A stretch of 64,000 bases of DNA from Pontibacter akesuensis. Lineage in GTDB: Bacteria; Bacteroidota; Bacteroidia; Cytophagales; Hymenobacteraceae. A program made the position numbers and the translations under genes. Location: the NCBI RefSeq assembly GCF_001611675.1, contig NZ_CP014766.1, positions 186,001 through 250,000 on the forward strand, in the 5' to 3' direction. Each line of letters starts with the position of its first letter. Position 1 is the stretch's first letter. Below, piece by piece: positions 18,201 through 27,409 of this stretch. The notes beneath the pieces are model-generated. The model was not told where the DNA came from. It saw only the letters and a program-made list of their open reading frames with translations, and did no database searches.

Positions 18201-19723
18201 TGGAGGTGAGCGGCAAGGGCCGGCCGGTGCTGACCTGGACCTTCGACAACATTATGCTGCCCGACAGCAACGCCAACGAGCCGGGCAGCCACGGCTACAT
18301 CCTCTTCAGCATCAAGCCGAAGGCGGACCTGCCGGAAAAGACCGCCGTGGAGAACTTCGCCGACATTTTCTTCGACTTCAACTCCCCTGTCCGCACCAAC
18401 GTCACCCTCAACCGCATTTACGATATGCCGCTGGTGGTGGACGAGGAGGTGCGGGTGAACCTGGAGGATGTGCTGGCCACCCCAACCATCGTGGCCTTTG
18501 CCCCCGCAGCCGGCAAGACCGGCGAGGAAATCACAATCACAGGCAAACGCTTCGCCTCTAATGCCGCGGGCAACAAGGTATTCCTGAACGGGAAAGCCGC
18601 CACCGTAGTCGGCGCCACCGAACAAGAGCTGCGCGTGCTGGTGCCTGCGGGCGCGACCACGGGCTCCCTACAGGTCATCACCCCTGACGGTGGCGCTACA
18701 GCAACAGAGACGTTTGAGGTGTATCAGCCGCCCATACTTAGTTCCTTCAGCCCGGCAGAGGGCATGGCAGGGCAAACCGTTATCCTGCAGGGGCAGCACC
18801 TGCAACCGGAACTGATCAAAGCTATAAAGCTGGGCAACACGGACTGTGAGATATTAAGCCACACAGGCAGCGCAATTACAGTACGTGTTCCTGCCGGAGC
18901 CACAACGGGAGCCTTCCTGATCAGCACAAAGGGCGGTGAGGCGGTGAGTGCCGCTTCTTATGTTGTGTGGTACACACCTACCATCAGCGGCCTGAGCAAA
19001 GACACTGAAATCGTGGGCGCTTCCATCAGCATTATAGGGGAAAACTTTGCCACCGACAAGGCACGCAACAAAGTGCTTTTTGGGCAGGCGGCGGCGCAGG
19101 TGCTGGAGGCAACGCCACAGCAACTGGTGGTGCGGGTGCCCGAGCAGGCGGAGTCTGATCTTATCACGGTAGAGACACCGGGCGGGCGGGCAGCCACACC
19201 GTTCAAGGTGATACCTGGGCCGAGGTTCACCGCCATGCAGCCGGCACTGGGAAGCGTGGGAACGGTGGTGGAGATCAGCGGCCAGCACTTTGGTGTTATG
19301 GGCCTGCAGGACAGAATCACGTTCAACGGGCAGCAGGCGCTGGTGCTGGAAGTATCCAGCGACAGGTACAAGGTGCGAGTTCCGCGCGGAGCTACTACCG
19401 GCAAGGTGCAGATAACCGGCTACGGCGGCGTAGCCTACAGCACCGCCGATTTCGTGGTGGAGGAGCTCCCTCCTGCGGAGGCTATAAAGGTTTACCCGAA
19501 CCCAACTTCCGGCCGCTTCACCCTTAGCCTGCAGCACGCCGACTTCGATGTGCAGTCCGTGGAAATTTTTGACGGGATAGGCAGATCAATCCATACCACC
19601 ACCATAGAGGGCCCACGGCCGGAAAGGCTGGAGTTGCAGATCAGGTGGGCAAAACCCGGCCTCTACACCCTGCACGTAAAAACAGAGCGGGGCCTGATCA
19701 TCAAGAGGCTGACAGTGCTGTAG
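15206..19723 (+). CDS. large T9SS-secreted surface protein with NHL, PNDK and IPT/TIG domains
   Basis: 1505 residues. Order: signal peptide (1-19); about nine NHL-type beta-propeller repeats (about 27-560; for example GTLYIADTQNHRIQKFDKNG, NLYVADTNNNRIQVFNSDGG); an SdrD/Cna-B-like domain (about 595-675; ISGTVYHDKDENCVKDSKEN); a region of two CARDB/DUF11-like beta-sandwiches (about 690-1080), the second starting with the SYDPNDKLV motif; four IPT/TIG immunoglobulin-like repeats (about 1095-1420); and a C-terminal T9SS type A sorting domain (VYPNPTSGRFTLSL). It should be exported by Sec, then moved through the outer membrane by the type IX system and anchored or released. NHL and IPT modules suggest protein or glycan binding. 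The coding base composition changes abruptly near 17260 (see findings). Confidence 0.92.
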   Translation: MRTALLLLVFLSSFAISVAQTPAYKPAYVLGNSLNNPYDIMVGDDGLLYVSDSYTTRLFDRSGTFKCELHLPGKYNDWNSNTGFGRDREGNGYILTTYYDGAVHKVTPTGEVSLLLGGRGTLPGEFNNPKGIAVAPDGTLYIADTQNHRIQKFDKNGEFLLSYGSFGAASGQFNMPTQLALDKNGNLYVADTNNNRIQVFNSDGGFIKQISATANPALPHFYPADVTVDAHGKIYVADVSRYSILVFDTAGNLIRSFGSKGREDGQFITAHISVAVDADGFVYVAESFDPSRVQKFSPEGNFILAFGNTGTKAGLLDNATVAASDPIGNIFVANSTSGLVKKFNKNGDHLLTFGGRADSDGQFRGFLGDMKMDNQGYLYVLSADSKGSIQKFNSRGEFIARFAPTSASGASEPGAPGKPLHMAIDPEGFVYLSDGGFLYKYNPAGAFVGRIAFINNETGAPVNFSDNAMSGRIIFEIDNNGLLYVALLQGMKIFDLSGNYIRDFIPQDASYGIYALGIAFDAQNKMYTTVMGYMKKYDPATGQLLDISTYHYFLINLLKGTVTVNASGTHVFVAGVHKTLTCFTNDAADAGTASYISGTVYHDKDENCVKDSKENGLEGIIVETKPGPYYAITDKYGKYTIEVAPGTYTTAQILPQKTGSKIAEVCAPDEKLSVTALPGITPGPDFGNRVTLSPHLTVGVSSTRRRRCFESTTTVRYENSGFAPAPDARVYLQLPAEVALLSADRAYTRQPDGTYAFAVGNLAAGQRGTITIQDMVTCGDESVRGRTVCTRAWITPSNNAPSQPTPTITLTARCDATSGLIRFVIRNSGTADMAQYEMFRKFINGRLASKEQFSLAAGDSMVLWVPSMGATWRLEADQPEGNGDNKTASVTMESCTGVNADSTRSSGFVNLMPTDDEEAEASEECMLITDSYDPNDKLVTPVGRTSENYTSTGTALKYKIRFQNTGTDVAYRVVVVDTLSEHLDLSTLQVGAASHAHRLEVSGKGRPVLTWTFDNIMLPDSNANEPGSHGYILFSIKPKADLPEKTAVENFADIFFDFNSPVRTNVTLNRIYDMPLVVDEEVRVNLEDVLATPTIVAFAPAAGKTGEEITITGKRFASNAAGNKVFLNGKAATVVGATEQELRVLVPAGATTGSLQVITPDGGATATETFEVYQPPILSSFSPAEGMAGQTVILQGQHLQPELIKAIKLGNTDCEILSHTGSAITVRVPAGATTGAFLISTKGGEAVSAASYVVWYTPTISGLSKDTEIVGASISIIGENFATDKARNKVLFGQAAAQVLEATPQQLVVRVPEQAESDLITVETPGGRAATPFKVIPGPRFTAMQPALGSVGTVVEISGQHFGVMGLQDRITFNGQQALVLEVSSDRYKVRVPRGATTGKVQITGYGGVAYSTADFVVEELPPAEAIKVYPNPTSGRFTLSLQHADFDVQSVEIFDGIGRSIHTTTIEGPRPERLELQIRWAKPGLYTLHVKTERGLIIKRLTVL

Positions 19724-19993
19724 TTGCCACGGGTGTGCAAGTATACTATTAACATTTCCGGCAACTCTAGTCACGTAAGGGATTTTGCCGGATAAAGCGA
19801 CGCAGTATAAGCGCGACTAGTGAAAAGGTTATAAGTCCTTCCTGCATGAAGAGTACAAGCAAAGGCGCTTTTTACAAGGAGCAACAGCGGCGCTATGGCG
19901 CGAGGAACAGCTGTAGCCAGGTGCTGAAAGCGCACCTTTACAGTCTGAAGGGCAATGCAAACCTGAACGCAGGTAACATGTAAAACGACTCTT

Positions 19994-20806
19994 TCACAGT
20001 TTAACCAGCGCCGCTTTCTGCATCCATACTTCTTTTGGAACACGCTTCATTAAAAGCCAACCTGCCCCTAATATCAAAAAGCTCATTCCTGTTACCACAG
20101 CGAGCGTGAGCACAATTGTGGTTGTAGTGGGGTTCGATGAGACAGCCTCCACCCCACTTAAAGCGCTGGCTCCGTTCGTAAAGTCTACCAGGAAGTGAAG
20201 AAAAATAGGCACAAGTATGTTTTTGGTTTTCAGCAACAGGCAGGCAAAAAAGAAGCCGATCCCAATCGCAAATATTATAGTATTGATGACACTCCAAAAG
20301 TTTTCAGGGTGCCTGATCAGCCCCACCAAGTGCACAGCGCCAAATAGCAGGGAAGAAACCCAGATGGCCTTTGAAATAGGCTGCTTCTTATTTGCATAAT
20401 GCAGGATCATCAGGGGGAAAACGATTCCCCTGAAAAGCAGTTCTTCCAAAATCCCGACAAGGGCCTGTGCAACGCCAAACAATAACACCATAGAGGGCGC
20501 TGCTGCCAAATAGAATTCATAACTCGAGTACGATAGAAATAATATAACAGCGACAGCAAGCAGCAACAGCAGGGGATTGGAAAAAGAAAACGGCTGCAAC
20601 CCGTTGAAAGGCAGCAGCTTTTTCTGAACGATAAAGATACTCAAGCCAATAATGATCAGAATCCTTAACGCGGAGCCCAGTATCATTTCGCTCATAAACG
20701 GTCGTCCCAACATAGAAAGCGAAAGCTCCTCCAGGGGAATCCTCAACAGCAGCACTAATAAAGTAGCAGCAATAAGAAGAAGCGAATAAGTAAATGCTTT
20801 CGTCAT
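19994..20806 (-). CDS. CPBP family intramembrane glutamic endopeptidase (CAAX-like)
   Basis: 270 residues from the ATG at 20804-20806; the 20-residue upstream extension looks non-coding. Seven or eight hydrophobic segments. The metalloprotease motifs are complete: EELLFRG (EExxxR), FGAVHL (FxxxH) and FLHFLVDF (HxxxD/N). The family includes CAAX prenyl proteases of eukaryotes and bacterial proteins involved in bacteriocin self-immunity or peptide maturation; no peptide precursor gene is seen nearby. It ends 270 bp from the convergent surface protein gene. Confidence 0.9.
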   Translation of the reverse strand: MTKAFTYSLLLIAATLLVLLLRIPLEELSLSMLGRPFMSEMILGSALRILIIIGLSIFIVQKKLLPFNGLQPFSFSNPLLLLLAVAVILFLSYSSYEFYLAAAPSMVLLFGVAQALVGILEELLFRGIVFPLMILHYANKKQPISKAIWVSSLLFGAVHLVGLIRHPENFWSVINTIIFAIGIGFFFACLLLKTKNILVPIFLHFLVDFTNGASALSGVEAVSSNPTTTTIVLTLAVVTGMSFLILGAGWLLMKRVPKEVWMQKAALVKL

Positions 20807-21212
20807 AGTTTTTAAGTTTCGAGCGGCCAAGGGTTTGTTTTTAGTAAGTGCGGCAAGAGCTAACACCTTAAGTATAAAAGGCGGCTACTCCCGCTTTAGC
20901 TTACAGAAAAGTACACTCAGTATTCCATAGGAAGAAAATCATTTATACCAACCCGCACTTTACATCGACTGAAAGTTTAGCGGCTTCTGATGCCTTGGTA
21001 AAGAAGAAGAAAACATCGACAGAAGTGAGTGAGAAGAAGTTGATTTAAGTGTAAAAGCTGTCGGTAGAACCAGCGCGTAGTACATACCAAACACAATTGT
21101 GAGGAAGGCATTGCTGCTGCATTTCAGTCCTGCGCCTGATAATGCAAAGCAGGCATGCTGGAAAATTTAATGGAAGATTCTGTAAAGCTATACTTGTAGT
21201 TATGTCAGCAAA
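20807..21212. other. intergenic region, no recognisable gene
   Basis: About 400 bp upstream of the CPBP gene and downstream of the alpha-2-macroglobulin gene. It should contain the CPBP promoter. I see two AAGTATA/TATACTT sites (about 20870 and 21189) but no convincing open frame or RNA fold. Confidence 0.4.
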
Positions 21213-21243
21213 AAAGCCACTCCTTTAATTGGGGAGTGGCTTT
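21213..21243 (-). terminator. terminator of the alpha-2-macroglobulin gene
   Basis: AAAGCCACTCC and GGAGTGGCTTT form an 11-bp stem with a 9-nt loop, followed on the minus strand by T-rich sequence, 35 nt past the gene's stop codon. Confidence 0.8.
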
Positions 21244-21277
21244 CTGCCGGACTCTTTTATCCTGTTGCGAACAAACC

Positions 21278-24200
21278 TTACCTCACAATTACCTGCTTTA
21301 GTTTATTTCTGCCAAAGAAGGTCGGGAAATACATTAATTCTGCTTTTGCCGGGTTCAGGGTGTAGGTTCCGGTATAGCGTGGCAATAGTTTTACAGTATA
21401 GGAATACTTTCCCTCGGGCAGCTTATCGCAGAAGATGCTCACTTTATTTCTGAAGTATTCCCGGTGCACTTCATTAGCTCCTCTGTCTGTTTTTGATTCG
21501 TAAGAGCAACTGGCAGGTACAGGCACTTCTATCATCATGTAGTCGGCATCAGCTTTTACCTCTACCTCCACCAGCATTTCTACTGGTTTTCCTGCCTGCA
21601 GCACCGCATCCTCTTTTAGTCCTTTTAGTGTTGTCTTCACTACAAAATCTTCTGTTACGGGCTGGGGTGTTTTATTCCAGGTGGTTTGGTAGGCAGTGAA
21701 GTATAGCGGGAGCTCTCCCTGTTTTCTCACGATTAATGGCTGGCCTGCCAGAAACGTCGTATCCGCAACAAAGCCCTTCACCTCCATGTCAACGGCTCCT
21801 GATAGGCTAAAGCTATTCGACGCCATACCCGTGCTGCCTGTTTGGTTTTGGAGCAGGTCTGGCAGCAATGTCTCCAGCACCCTTGCCGATTCATAGGTAT
21901 TTCGCCAGTGCCCGGACTTTCGCTCACTTAGCAGGTACGCCCTGATCTGGGCAAGCTCTCGCGCATGATCGCCTGCAGCACTTAAAATCTTATAGGCGAG
22001 CAGGGTGTTGCTGATGTTGTTGTCAACTAGACTGAATTTCTCTTTTCCCCAGAACAGTCCACCTAGCATAGTCTGCTTTTTATACTTCTGGAGCGTATCC
22101 AGTTGTACGGGCAGGCCGATCTGCTGCTTCAGGCGGGTCAACCTGAACTGGTCTTCCAGCCCAGTATTCTTCTTTTTTTCCAGCTCTCGCACATAGTGGG
22201 TAAAATCGACCTCTGCTTTTAACGCATACAGCGTTTCGAGGGCTGTTAGCTTGTCGTTTTGCCGATTGCTTTCCAACTCGTAAATCAGGTAGTCTACCAG
22301 CTGCTGTTCCTGGTATTTTACTTTGTAGTTTTCAAGTTTGGCCATCGTCAGCGCCTCTGCTACGTGATTCGTAATCCAGGAGTAGGCCGGGCCCTGTTCC
22401 CACCAGGTCCAGGCGCCGCCTTTCAGCTGTGTTCTCTCCAGGTGCCTTATGAGCCTGTTTACCATGCGGTCGTAGGCAAAAGGCTGACCCAGCTGCTTTC
22501 TTATCCGTTTCTCCAGCAACAAACCTTTTAGCTTCGATGCGGCCTGTTCGCTGCACCAGTACTCATACTTGTGCAGGTAGTCTATTTCATTCAGCATCAC
22601 CTGTAGCAGGTCTCCCTGCGTGTGCACCGTAACAGGGCCTTTCGCCGGATCAAAATCAAGTGTGAAGGTCGTGTCGGCATAGAGCGGCAGGAAGTATCCC
22701 TGTGTTTCTTCCACTCCCTTCGGGTAAACAGTTACAAAGCGGCGTTCGCCATCTGCAAAACCTGAAGCCCGGCGCAAACCAAAAAGCACCTCCACAGAGT
22801 CCGGTGCTGCAGGCGCTGTCAGGTGCAGCGTGTCTGTAAAGGTTTTCTGCAGCTGTTTCTGGTGCTCTTTCAGCCTTTTGCCTGCAACTTCAAAATAAGT
22901 GGTTACTTCAGCAGAATCAGGCATGTAGTTCAGCGCTTTTCCCACTACATGCGCCTCGTCGCCCTCCACCAAAAAGCGCGGCAAGTGTAGGGTAGCCATC
23001 ATCGCCTTAAATGACTTTATATTCCCTGTAAAGAAACCGCTCTGCCTGCTGTTGTTCATGCCGATCACATAGGTGTTCCAGCTCGTAATGTCATCCGGAA
23101 AGGTAACTTTGAAAGTCGCTTCTCCTTGCTTGTTTGTGGTTAGGCTCGGTTGCCAGAAGGCATAGTCAGAGAAGTTGTTGCGTATAGCGTTTGCCTGCTC
23201 CTGTACTGCATCGGTAGTTGCAAGTGCAGCCCCTGCTTTTGTAGTGATGATAATCACACCGGCTGCCCCGACCGATCCGTAGAGAGCAGTCGCTTCTTCG
23301 CCTTTCAGCACAGTAGTTGTGGCCACGTTTTTAACATCTTCCAGTGAGCCGCTATAAGGAACACCGTTTACAATGATCAGAGGCTTGGCATCATTGGAGT
23401 TTATACTTATACTTGCCACACCCCTGATGTTAACACCTGCTACCCGCCCCTGTAGCGCAGTGGCTACTGAACTGGTTACCGTGTTATTTGATCTGCTAAC
23501 GCCGTAGCCTGTCACCACTACTTCCTGTAATTGCTGAATACTGATATCAAGTGTAACATCTACATTTCCACGGCCATTTATGTTTTCTTCTTTTGGATCG
23601 TAACCAATGAACCCGAATACCAGCACACCATCAGCAGGAACATACAAAGTATAGTGCCCCCTCATGTCTGTTGCTACGCCTGTAGTTGTACCTTTTAGCA
23701 GCACTGTAACACCTGGCAAGGGCTCGCCTGTGGCTTTATCAGCAACGATACCAGACACTTCATGGTCGTATTGCTCAATGCCGGAAGTATAGCTGAAGGT
23801 TGTTTGCCGCGCTATCTGCTTTTGTTGCTCCTGCTCTTCTGCAGCATTCCGTTCTGCTTTTTTGAGCTGCTTCACCCTTTCGTCAACCAGGTTCAGCAGG
23901 TACTTGCTTTCATTTGATGCTTTTTTCAGAGCAGTGGAGTCAAAGGAAACGTGTGTCTGCCCGTTAGCCTTTAACTTGACATCAGCCGCCGCAAAACGGC
24001 CACTTTCAAAAGCAAGGGTTAAGGTATAAGTAGCAGGCTGCAGGTTATGGAGTATCGTGCTTTCCCTTGGGTAAAACAGCATACTATCCGGCTTTCCGGC
24101 TTGATGCAACAACACCAGCTTAACCCGCTCTTTCAGTTTAGGCTGCAGGCTCCAGCCTAGCCTGCCAGTGCCAGCTGCTATACCAGCTGAATTAGAAGTA

Positions 24201-27112
24201 TAAAGTTTACCTAACAGGCGTTCATACTGTACATCTTCCCAGTTGTCATAGATCTTTCTTTCTGTTAAAACCTCATGCCGCAGCAGTTCAGGCTTTCGCT
24301 CCCACTTGTCCCACAGAGGCAGGCTAACCTTGTTTTCCATTCCTTTAATTTCCCGCATCTTCAGCAGGCCCGGTTCAAAAGAGTAGGCATACCCCGGCTC
24401 CATCATGAAGTTGGTTGTAAAGTTATGGAGCCGCACATACTGCATCCAGTTTGGGCTAAAGGGACCCACCAAAACCGTTTTCTCCTGATTGCGATTAGAG
24501 TAGTATCTCGGGGCGCTGTCACCTAGCAGCAATACCCGATTTCCCTGTTGCAGGTAAGCGGCGTTGTCGCTGTTGCTGTAGGCTACCCGGAACAGGTATT
24601 TGGAGAGCACCCGTCGCTCATAATCGGTTAGCCACAACTTTTCAGCAGGCGTGGCAATCGGGTTATCGACAGCCGTTATGTCTGCGCTAAGTATAAGTTT
24701 ATACTTGTGCTGCAGGTACACACTGTCCAATGAGATGAGTTTATCGGCTGTGCGAAGCTTAATTGAATGGTAGCCGCTATCGGCGGCAAAGGCGTAAGCG
24801 GGCAGCACATCCGTCTGCGAAAAGTAGACCGGCACATTATCCAGGTACACTACATGCACCGGCACTACCCTTCCCGAATCAACCACGAAGGGCGAAAATT
24901 GCGTGATACTGTCTACAGTGGCAGCGTAGTCGGTAAAAATTCCCTTTTCCGGGTACAGGAAATGATAATAGGCCATACTATCAAGCCCCATTCGGCGTCC
25001 CCAGTAGTCCCAATCCATCAGTTTTTTTCCTTCCAGGCGTTCGTCATTCCGTTCCAGCTGACGGTAAGGCTTTTGTTTTTTGTAACGGTCCCAGGTGGGC
25101 AGGCTAGGGACGTGCTGCGCCTTGAACTTGGATGTCAGTGCATAGGCGGTCAGGTCTACATTTTGCACCGGTTTGCCTTCGGCGTCTGTTACGGCTACTT
25201 TTAAGTCTGCTTTCTGCCCCGGATACACCACTTGCGGTGCCTGTAGGTCTATGGTCAGTAAGCGCTTTCGCAAAGGAGCATCTTCCTGCAGTTGGTGCAC
25301 CTCCCCGGCCCACACGTACTGCACCACAACAAAGTATGGCTGACTGCCTTTTGCCTGCTGACGCCGAAAGTTTTCAGCAGCCATTCCGTGCCCCTGCTTC
25401 ACTAACTTTTCGCCCCGGTAAATAAAGTACCAGTACGGCAGCCGCCTTGGGTTTTCAATGGCTACATATAAGGAATCGCTCGTTCTGGAGTTCTGTAAGG
25501 TTATATTGGCCGCTTCATGCGCCATTAAGTCCAGCTCTTCATACAGTTCTCCTGAGGTAACTTCGTAGCCTGCGGCAAAAGCATTTAGTGGCACTTTGGC
25601 TGGCAACTGTACGGTGCTTTCCAGAATAGCATCATAATCAGCATTGTAAGCAGCTAGTGTGGCTTCTCTTTCCTTAGACTGATCTCCCTCCTGGTACCTC
25701 ACCAGCAGGCCATCCTGAAGCAACTCGATGCTTAAGTGGCCATTCGTGAAGTGGTAGGTTGCATTGCGGGTCTTGGATGTACGCTCGTTGCTGGCGTTTA
25801 AGAAGTTGGCTGTTACGGCATAGTCTATACTTGCTTCCGGAAAAACACTTTGTGGAAGCGTAATAGTCGTTTCACCTGCAGCATCCAATGGCTGCTGGTG
25901 GAGCCAGAGCGTATCCGGGACAAACAGAAACGGCTGTTCACTTTTAACAATCCTTCTGGTTGTCACCACTACCTCCACCCGCGCATCCAGGAGGTTAAGG
26001 CCATTGGCATTCGTGCCCTTGGCTTTTAGGCTGTTTTCCTGGCCCGTGTGATGATTGTCCTGCTTTAGGTTCAGGGTATAGCTGTTTTCCTTAAGTTCAT
26101 AATCCTCGTACCTGAACGAAGTATAAATAAGATCCTGCTGCTTTTTGTCAGGTCTGCTTAGGGATAGATTATACACTTGATCCAGTTCCAGTTTAAGGCT
26201 GTCGTGCAAAATAAAGAAGCCCTCCAAAGCGCCGCTTCGGTAAGGCTTTACCTCCCCTAGCCTCTTTTCCTTGGTCCGGTAACTGTACAGTTTAAGGAGA
26301 GCTTTTCCCTTGTAGGGGTTGCCGTTTCTGTCCACTATAAAAGCTTTGTACCTGACTGTGTCCCCGGGCAGGTACTTCGGTTTGTTTGTGATAAAATAGC
26401 CTTTATACTTGCTACTCTCATCCTGCTGGCGGTACTGCGAATCAAACAAAGAAGCAACACTGCGTAACCAGCCTTGCGGGTGCCACCCCCGAACGGAACG
26501 GTAGGTGTCGTAGAAGGGCCGCCAGATATAGTATAGTGGCCTTGCGTAAACAATTTTGTTTAGAAAGCTCCTGTTGCTGGTGTAGTTTTTTGCTTTCTCA
26601 AGCTTTACATAGTGCGTAAATCCGTTCAGACGTACGGCAAGTAGCGCATCCTTCGGCTTGTACCTGAGGCTGTGCGTATGGGTAACAGGATTATAAGAGG
26701 CTTTTCTGTTATTTACCAGTACTTCCGCCTCAGGTATGGCGTTGCCCAAACTGTCGTGCACCAGTACATTCAGCGCAGCCCGCTGCTGCAGCACTTTAAT
26801 CGAAAACGGTGACACCGTGTGCAGCGTGTACACAAGATCAGGCCCCTTGCTGTGCATGTATAGATAATGGCCCTGAGGCAGGGTAGCATCAAAACGGGTA
26901 TTAACTGCAAAGGAGTCAACTAATGAATGAAAGTATGAGTCTTTCACTACCCCAGAACCCAATTTATGTAGCGTATGGGCTTCCTTGTCTGTCAGTTTGT
27001 AGATGTAAGTATAGTGGCTGCGGAAGGAGGTCTTCTCCAGGCTTTGCTGGGCATAACCGGGGTTTAGGAGGCAGAGCAGAAGAAGGAATGCAAGTATAAG
27101 TTGTTTCAGCAT
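21278..27112 (-). CDS. alpha-2-macroglobulin family protein with inserted carboxypeptidase-regulatory and TonB-plug domains
   Basis: 1944 residues from the ATG at 27110-27112 (signal peptide LKQLILAFLLLLCLLNPGYA). The N-terminal ~1100 residues contain MG domains, including an MG2-like stretch YFITNKPKYLPGDTVRYKAF. At about 1114-1184 there is a CarboxypepD_reg-like domain (VSGIVADKATGEPLPGVTVL). At about 1195-1295 comes a TonB-receptor plug (VVVTGYGVSRSNN, LQGRVAGVNIRG, PLIIVNGVPYSG, GAAGVIIITTKAG). The A2M bait/thioester half then resumes (FWQPSLTTNKQGEATFKVTF). The thioester motif is present as CSEQ (Cys1520), followed by an alpha/alpha toroid-like region. No beta-barrel is present, so it is not a receptor. 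Likely an envelope protease trap or substrate-capturing protein of the periplasm or cell surface. Confidence 0.9.
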   Translation of the reverse strand: MLKQLILAFLLLLCLLNPGYAQQSLEKTSFRSHYTYIYKLTDKEAHTLHKLGSGVVKDSYFHSLVDSFAVNTRFDATLPQGHYLYMHSKGPDLVYTLHTVSPFSIKVLQQRAALNVLVHDSLGNAIPEAEVLVNNRKASYNPVTHTHSLRYKPKDALLAVRLNGFTHYVKLEKAKNYTSNRSFLNKIVYARPLYYIWRPFYDTYRSVRGWHPQGWLRSVASLFDSQYRQQDESSKYKGYFITNKPKYLPGDTVRYKAFIVDRNGNPYKGKALLKLYSYRTKEKRLGEVKPYRSGALEGFFILHDSLKLELDQVYNLSLSRPDKKQQDLIYTSFRYEDYELKENSYTLNLKQDNHHTGQENSLKAKGTNANGLNLLDARVEVVVTTRRIVKSEQPFLFVPDTLWLHQQPLDAAGETTITLPQSVFPEASIDYAVTANFLNASNERTSKTRNATYHFTNGHLSIELLQDGLLVRYQEGDQSKEREATLAAYNADYDAILESTVQLPAKVPLNAFAAGYEVTSGELYEELDLMAHEAANITLQNSRTSDSLYVAIENPRRLPYWYFIYRGEKLVKQGHGMAAENFRRQQAKGSQPYFVVVQYVWAGEVHQLQEDAPLRKRLLTIDLQAPQVVYPGQKADLKVAVTDAEGKPVQNVDLTAYALTSKFKAQHVPSLPTWDRYKKQKPYRQLERNDERLEGKKLMDWDYWGRRMGLDSMAYYHFLYPEKGIFTDYAATVDSITQFSPFVVDSGRVVPVHVVYLDNVPVYFSQTDVLPAYAFAADSGYHSIKLRTADKLISLDSVYLQHKYKLILSADITAVDNPIATPAEKLWLTDYERRVLSKYLFRVAYSNSDNAAYLQQGNRVLLLGDSAPRYYSNRNQEKTVLVGPFSPNWMQYVRLHNFTTNFMMEPGYAYSFEPGLLKMREIKGMENKVSLPLWDKWERKPELLRHEVLTERKIYDNWEDVQYERLLGKLYTSNSAGIAAGTGRLGWSLQPKLKERVKLVLLHQAGKPDSMLFYPRESTILHNLQPATYTLTLAFESGRFAAADVKLKANGQTHVSFDSTALKKASNESKYLLNLVDERVKQLKKAERNAAEEQEQQKQIARQTTFSYTSGIEQYDHEVSGIVADKATGEPLPGVTVLLKGTTTGVATDMRGHYTLYVPADGVLVFGFIGYDPKEENINGRGNVDVTLDISIQQLQEVVVTGYGVSRSNNTVTSSVATALQGRVAGVNIRGVASISINSNDAKPLIIVNGVPYSGSLEDVKNVATTTVLKGEEATALYGSVGAAGVIIITTKAGAALATTDAVQEQANAIRNNFSDYAFWQPSLTTNKQGEATFKVTFPDDITSWNTYVIGMNNSRQSGFFTGNIKSFKAMMATLHLPRFLVEGDEAHVVGKALNYMPDSAEVTTYFEVAGKRLKEHQKQLQKTFTDTLHLTAPAAPDSVEVLFGLRRASGFADGERRFVTVYPKGVEETQGYFLPLYADTTFTLDFDPAKGPVTVHTQGDLLQVMLNEIDYLHKYEYWCSEQAASKLKGLLLEKRIRKQLGQPFAYDRMVNRLIRHLERTQLKGGAWTWWEQGPAYSWITNHVAEALTMAKLENYKVKYQEQQLVDYLIYELESNRQNDKLTALETLYALKAEVDFTHYVRELEKKKNTGLEDQFRLTRLKQQIGLPVQLDTLQKYKKQTMLGGLFWGKEKFSLVDNNISNTLLAYKILSAAGDHARELAQIRAYLLSERKSGHWRNTYESARVLETLLPDLLQNQTGSTGMASNSFSLSGAVDMEVKGFVADTTFLAGQPLIVRKQGELPLYFTAYQTTWNKTPQPVTEDFVVKTTLKGLKEDAVLQAGKPVEMLVEVEVKADADYMMIEVPVPASCSYESKTDRGANEVHREYFRNKVSIFCDKLPEGKYSYTVKLLPRYTGTYTLNPAKAELMYFPTFFGRNKLKQVIVR

Positions 27113-27409
27113 AGCGGGTCGTGTGTGCACATAAATATACAAATCTATATGTTTATACCTGCATCCATTTTAGCCCATAGAAGCTGAAAAGCATAAGTGA
27201 TTATAACTTGCATCATTTAACTGGCACCGCAGTAAAACAGCTATAGCTGTTTGAATTCTGTAGATAAGGTCTGGACTTTAGGCCATCATTTGGTGCAGCA
27301 AAGCGCAACCAAGCGTAATGAGTTTGAGGGACAATTTTAAAAGTACATGCTACTGCTGCTCTGGTTAGTTATATAATTGTGTATGATGTTTGTAAACAAA
27401 ACAGATGAT

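Noticed and set aside
17657..18625. 322-codon frame antisense to the surface protein gene
   Set aside because: Rich in Gly, His and Val, a typical shadow of the GC-rich sense frame; the sense strand has clear domains.
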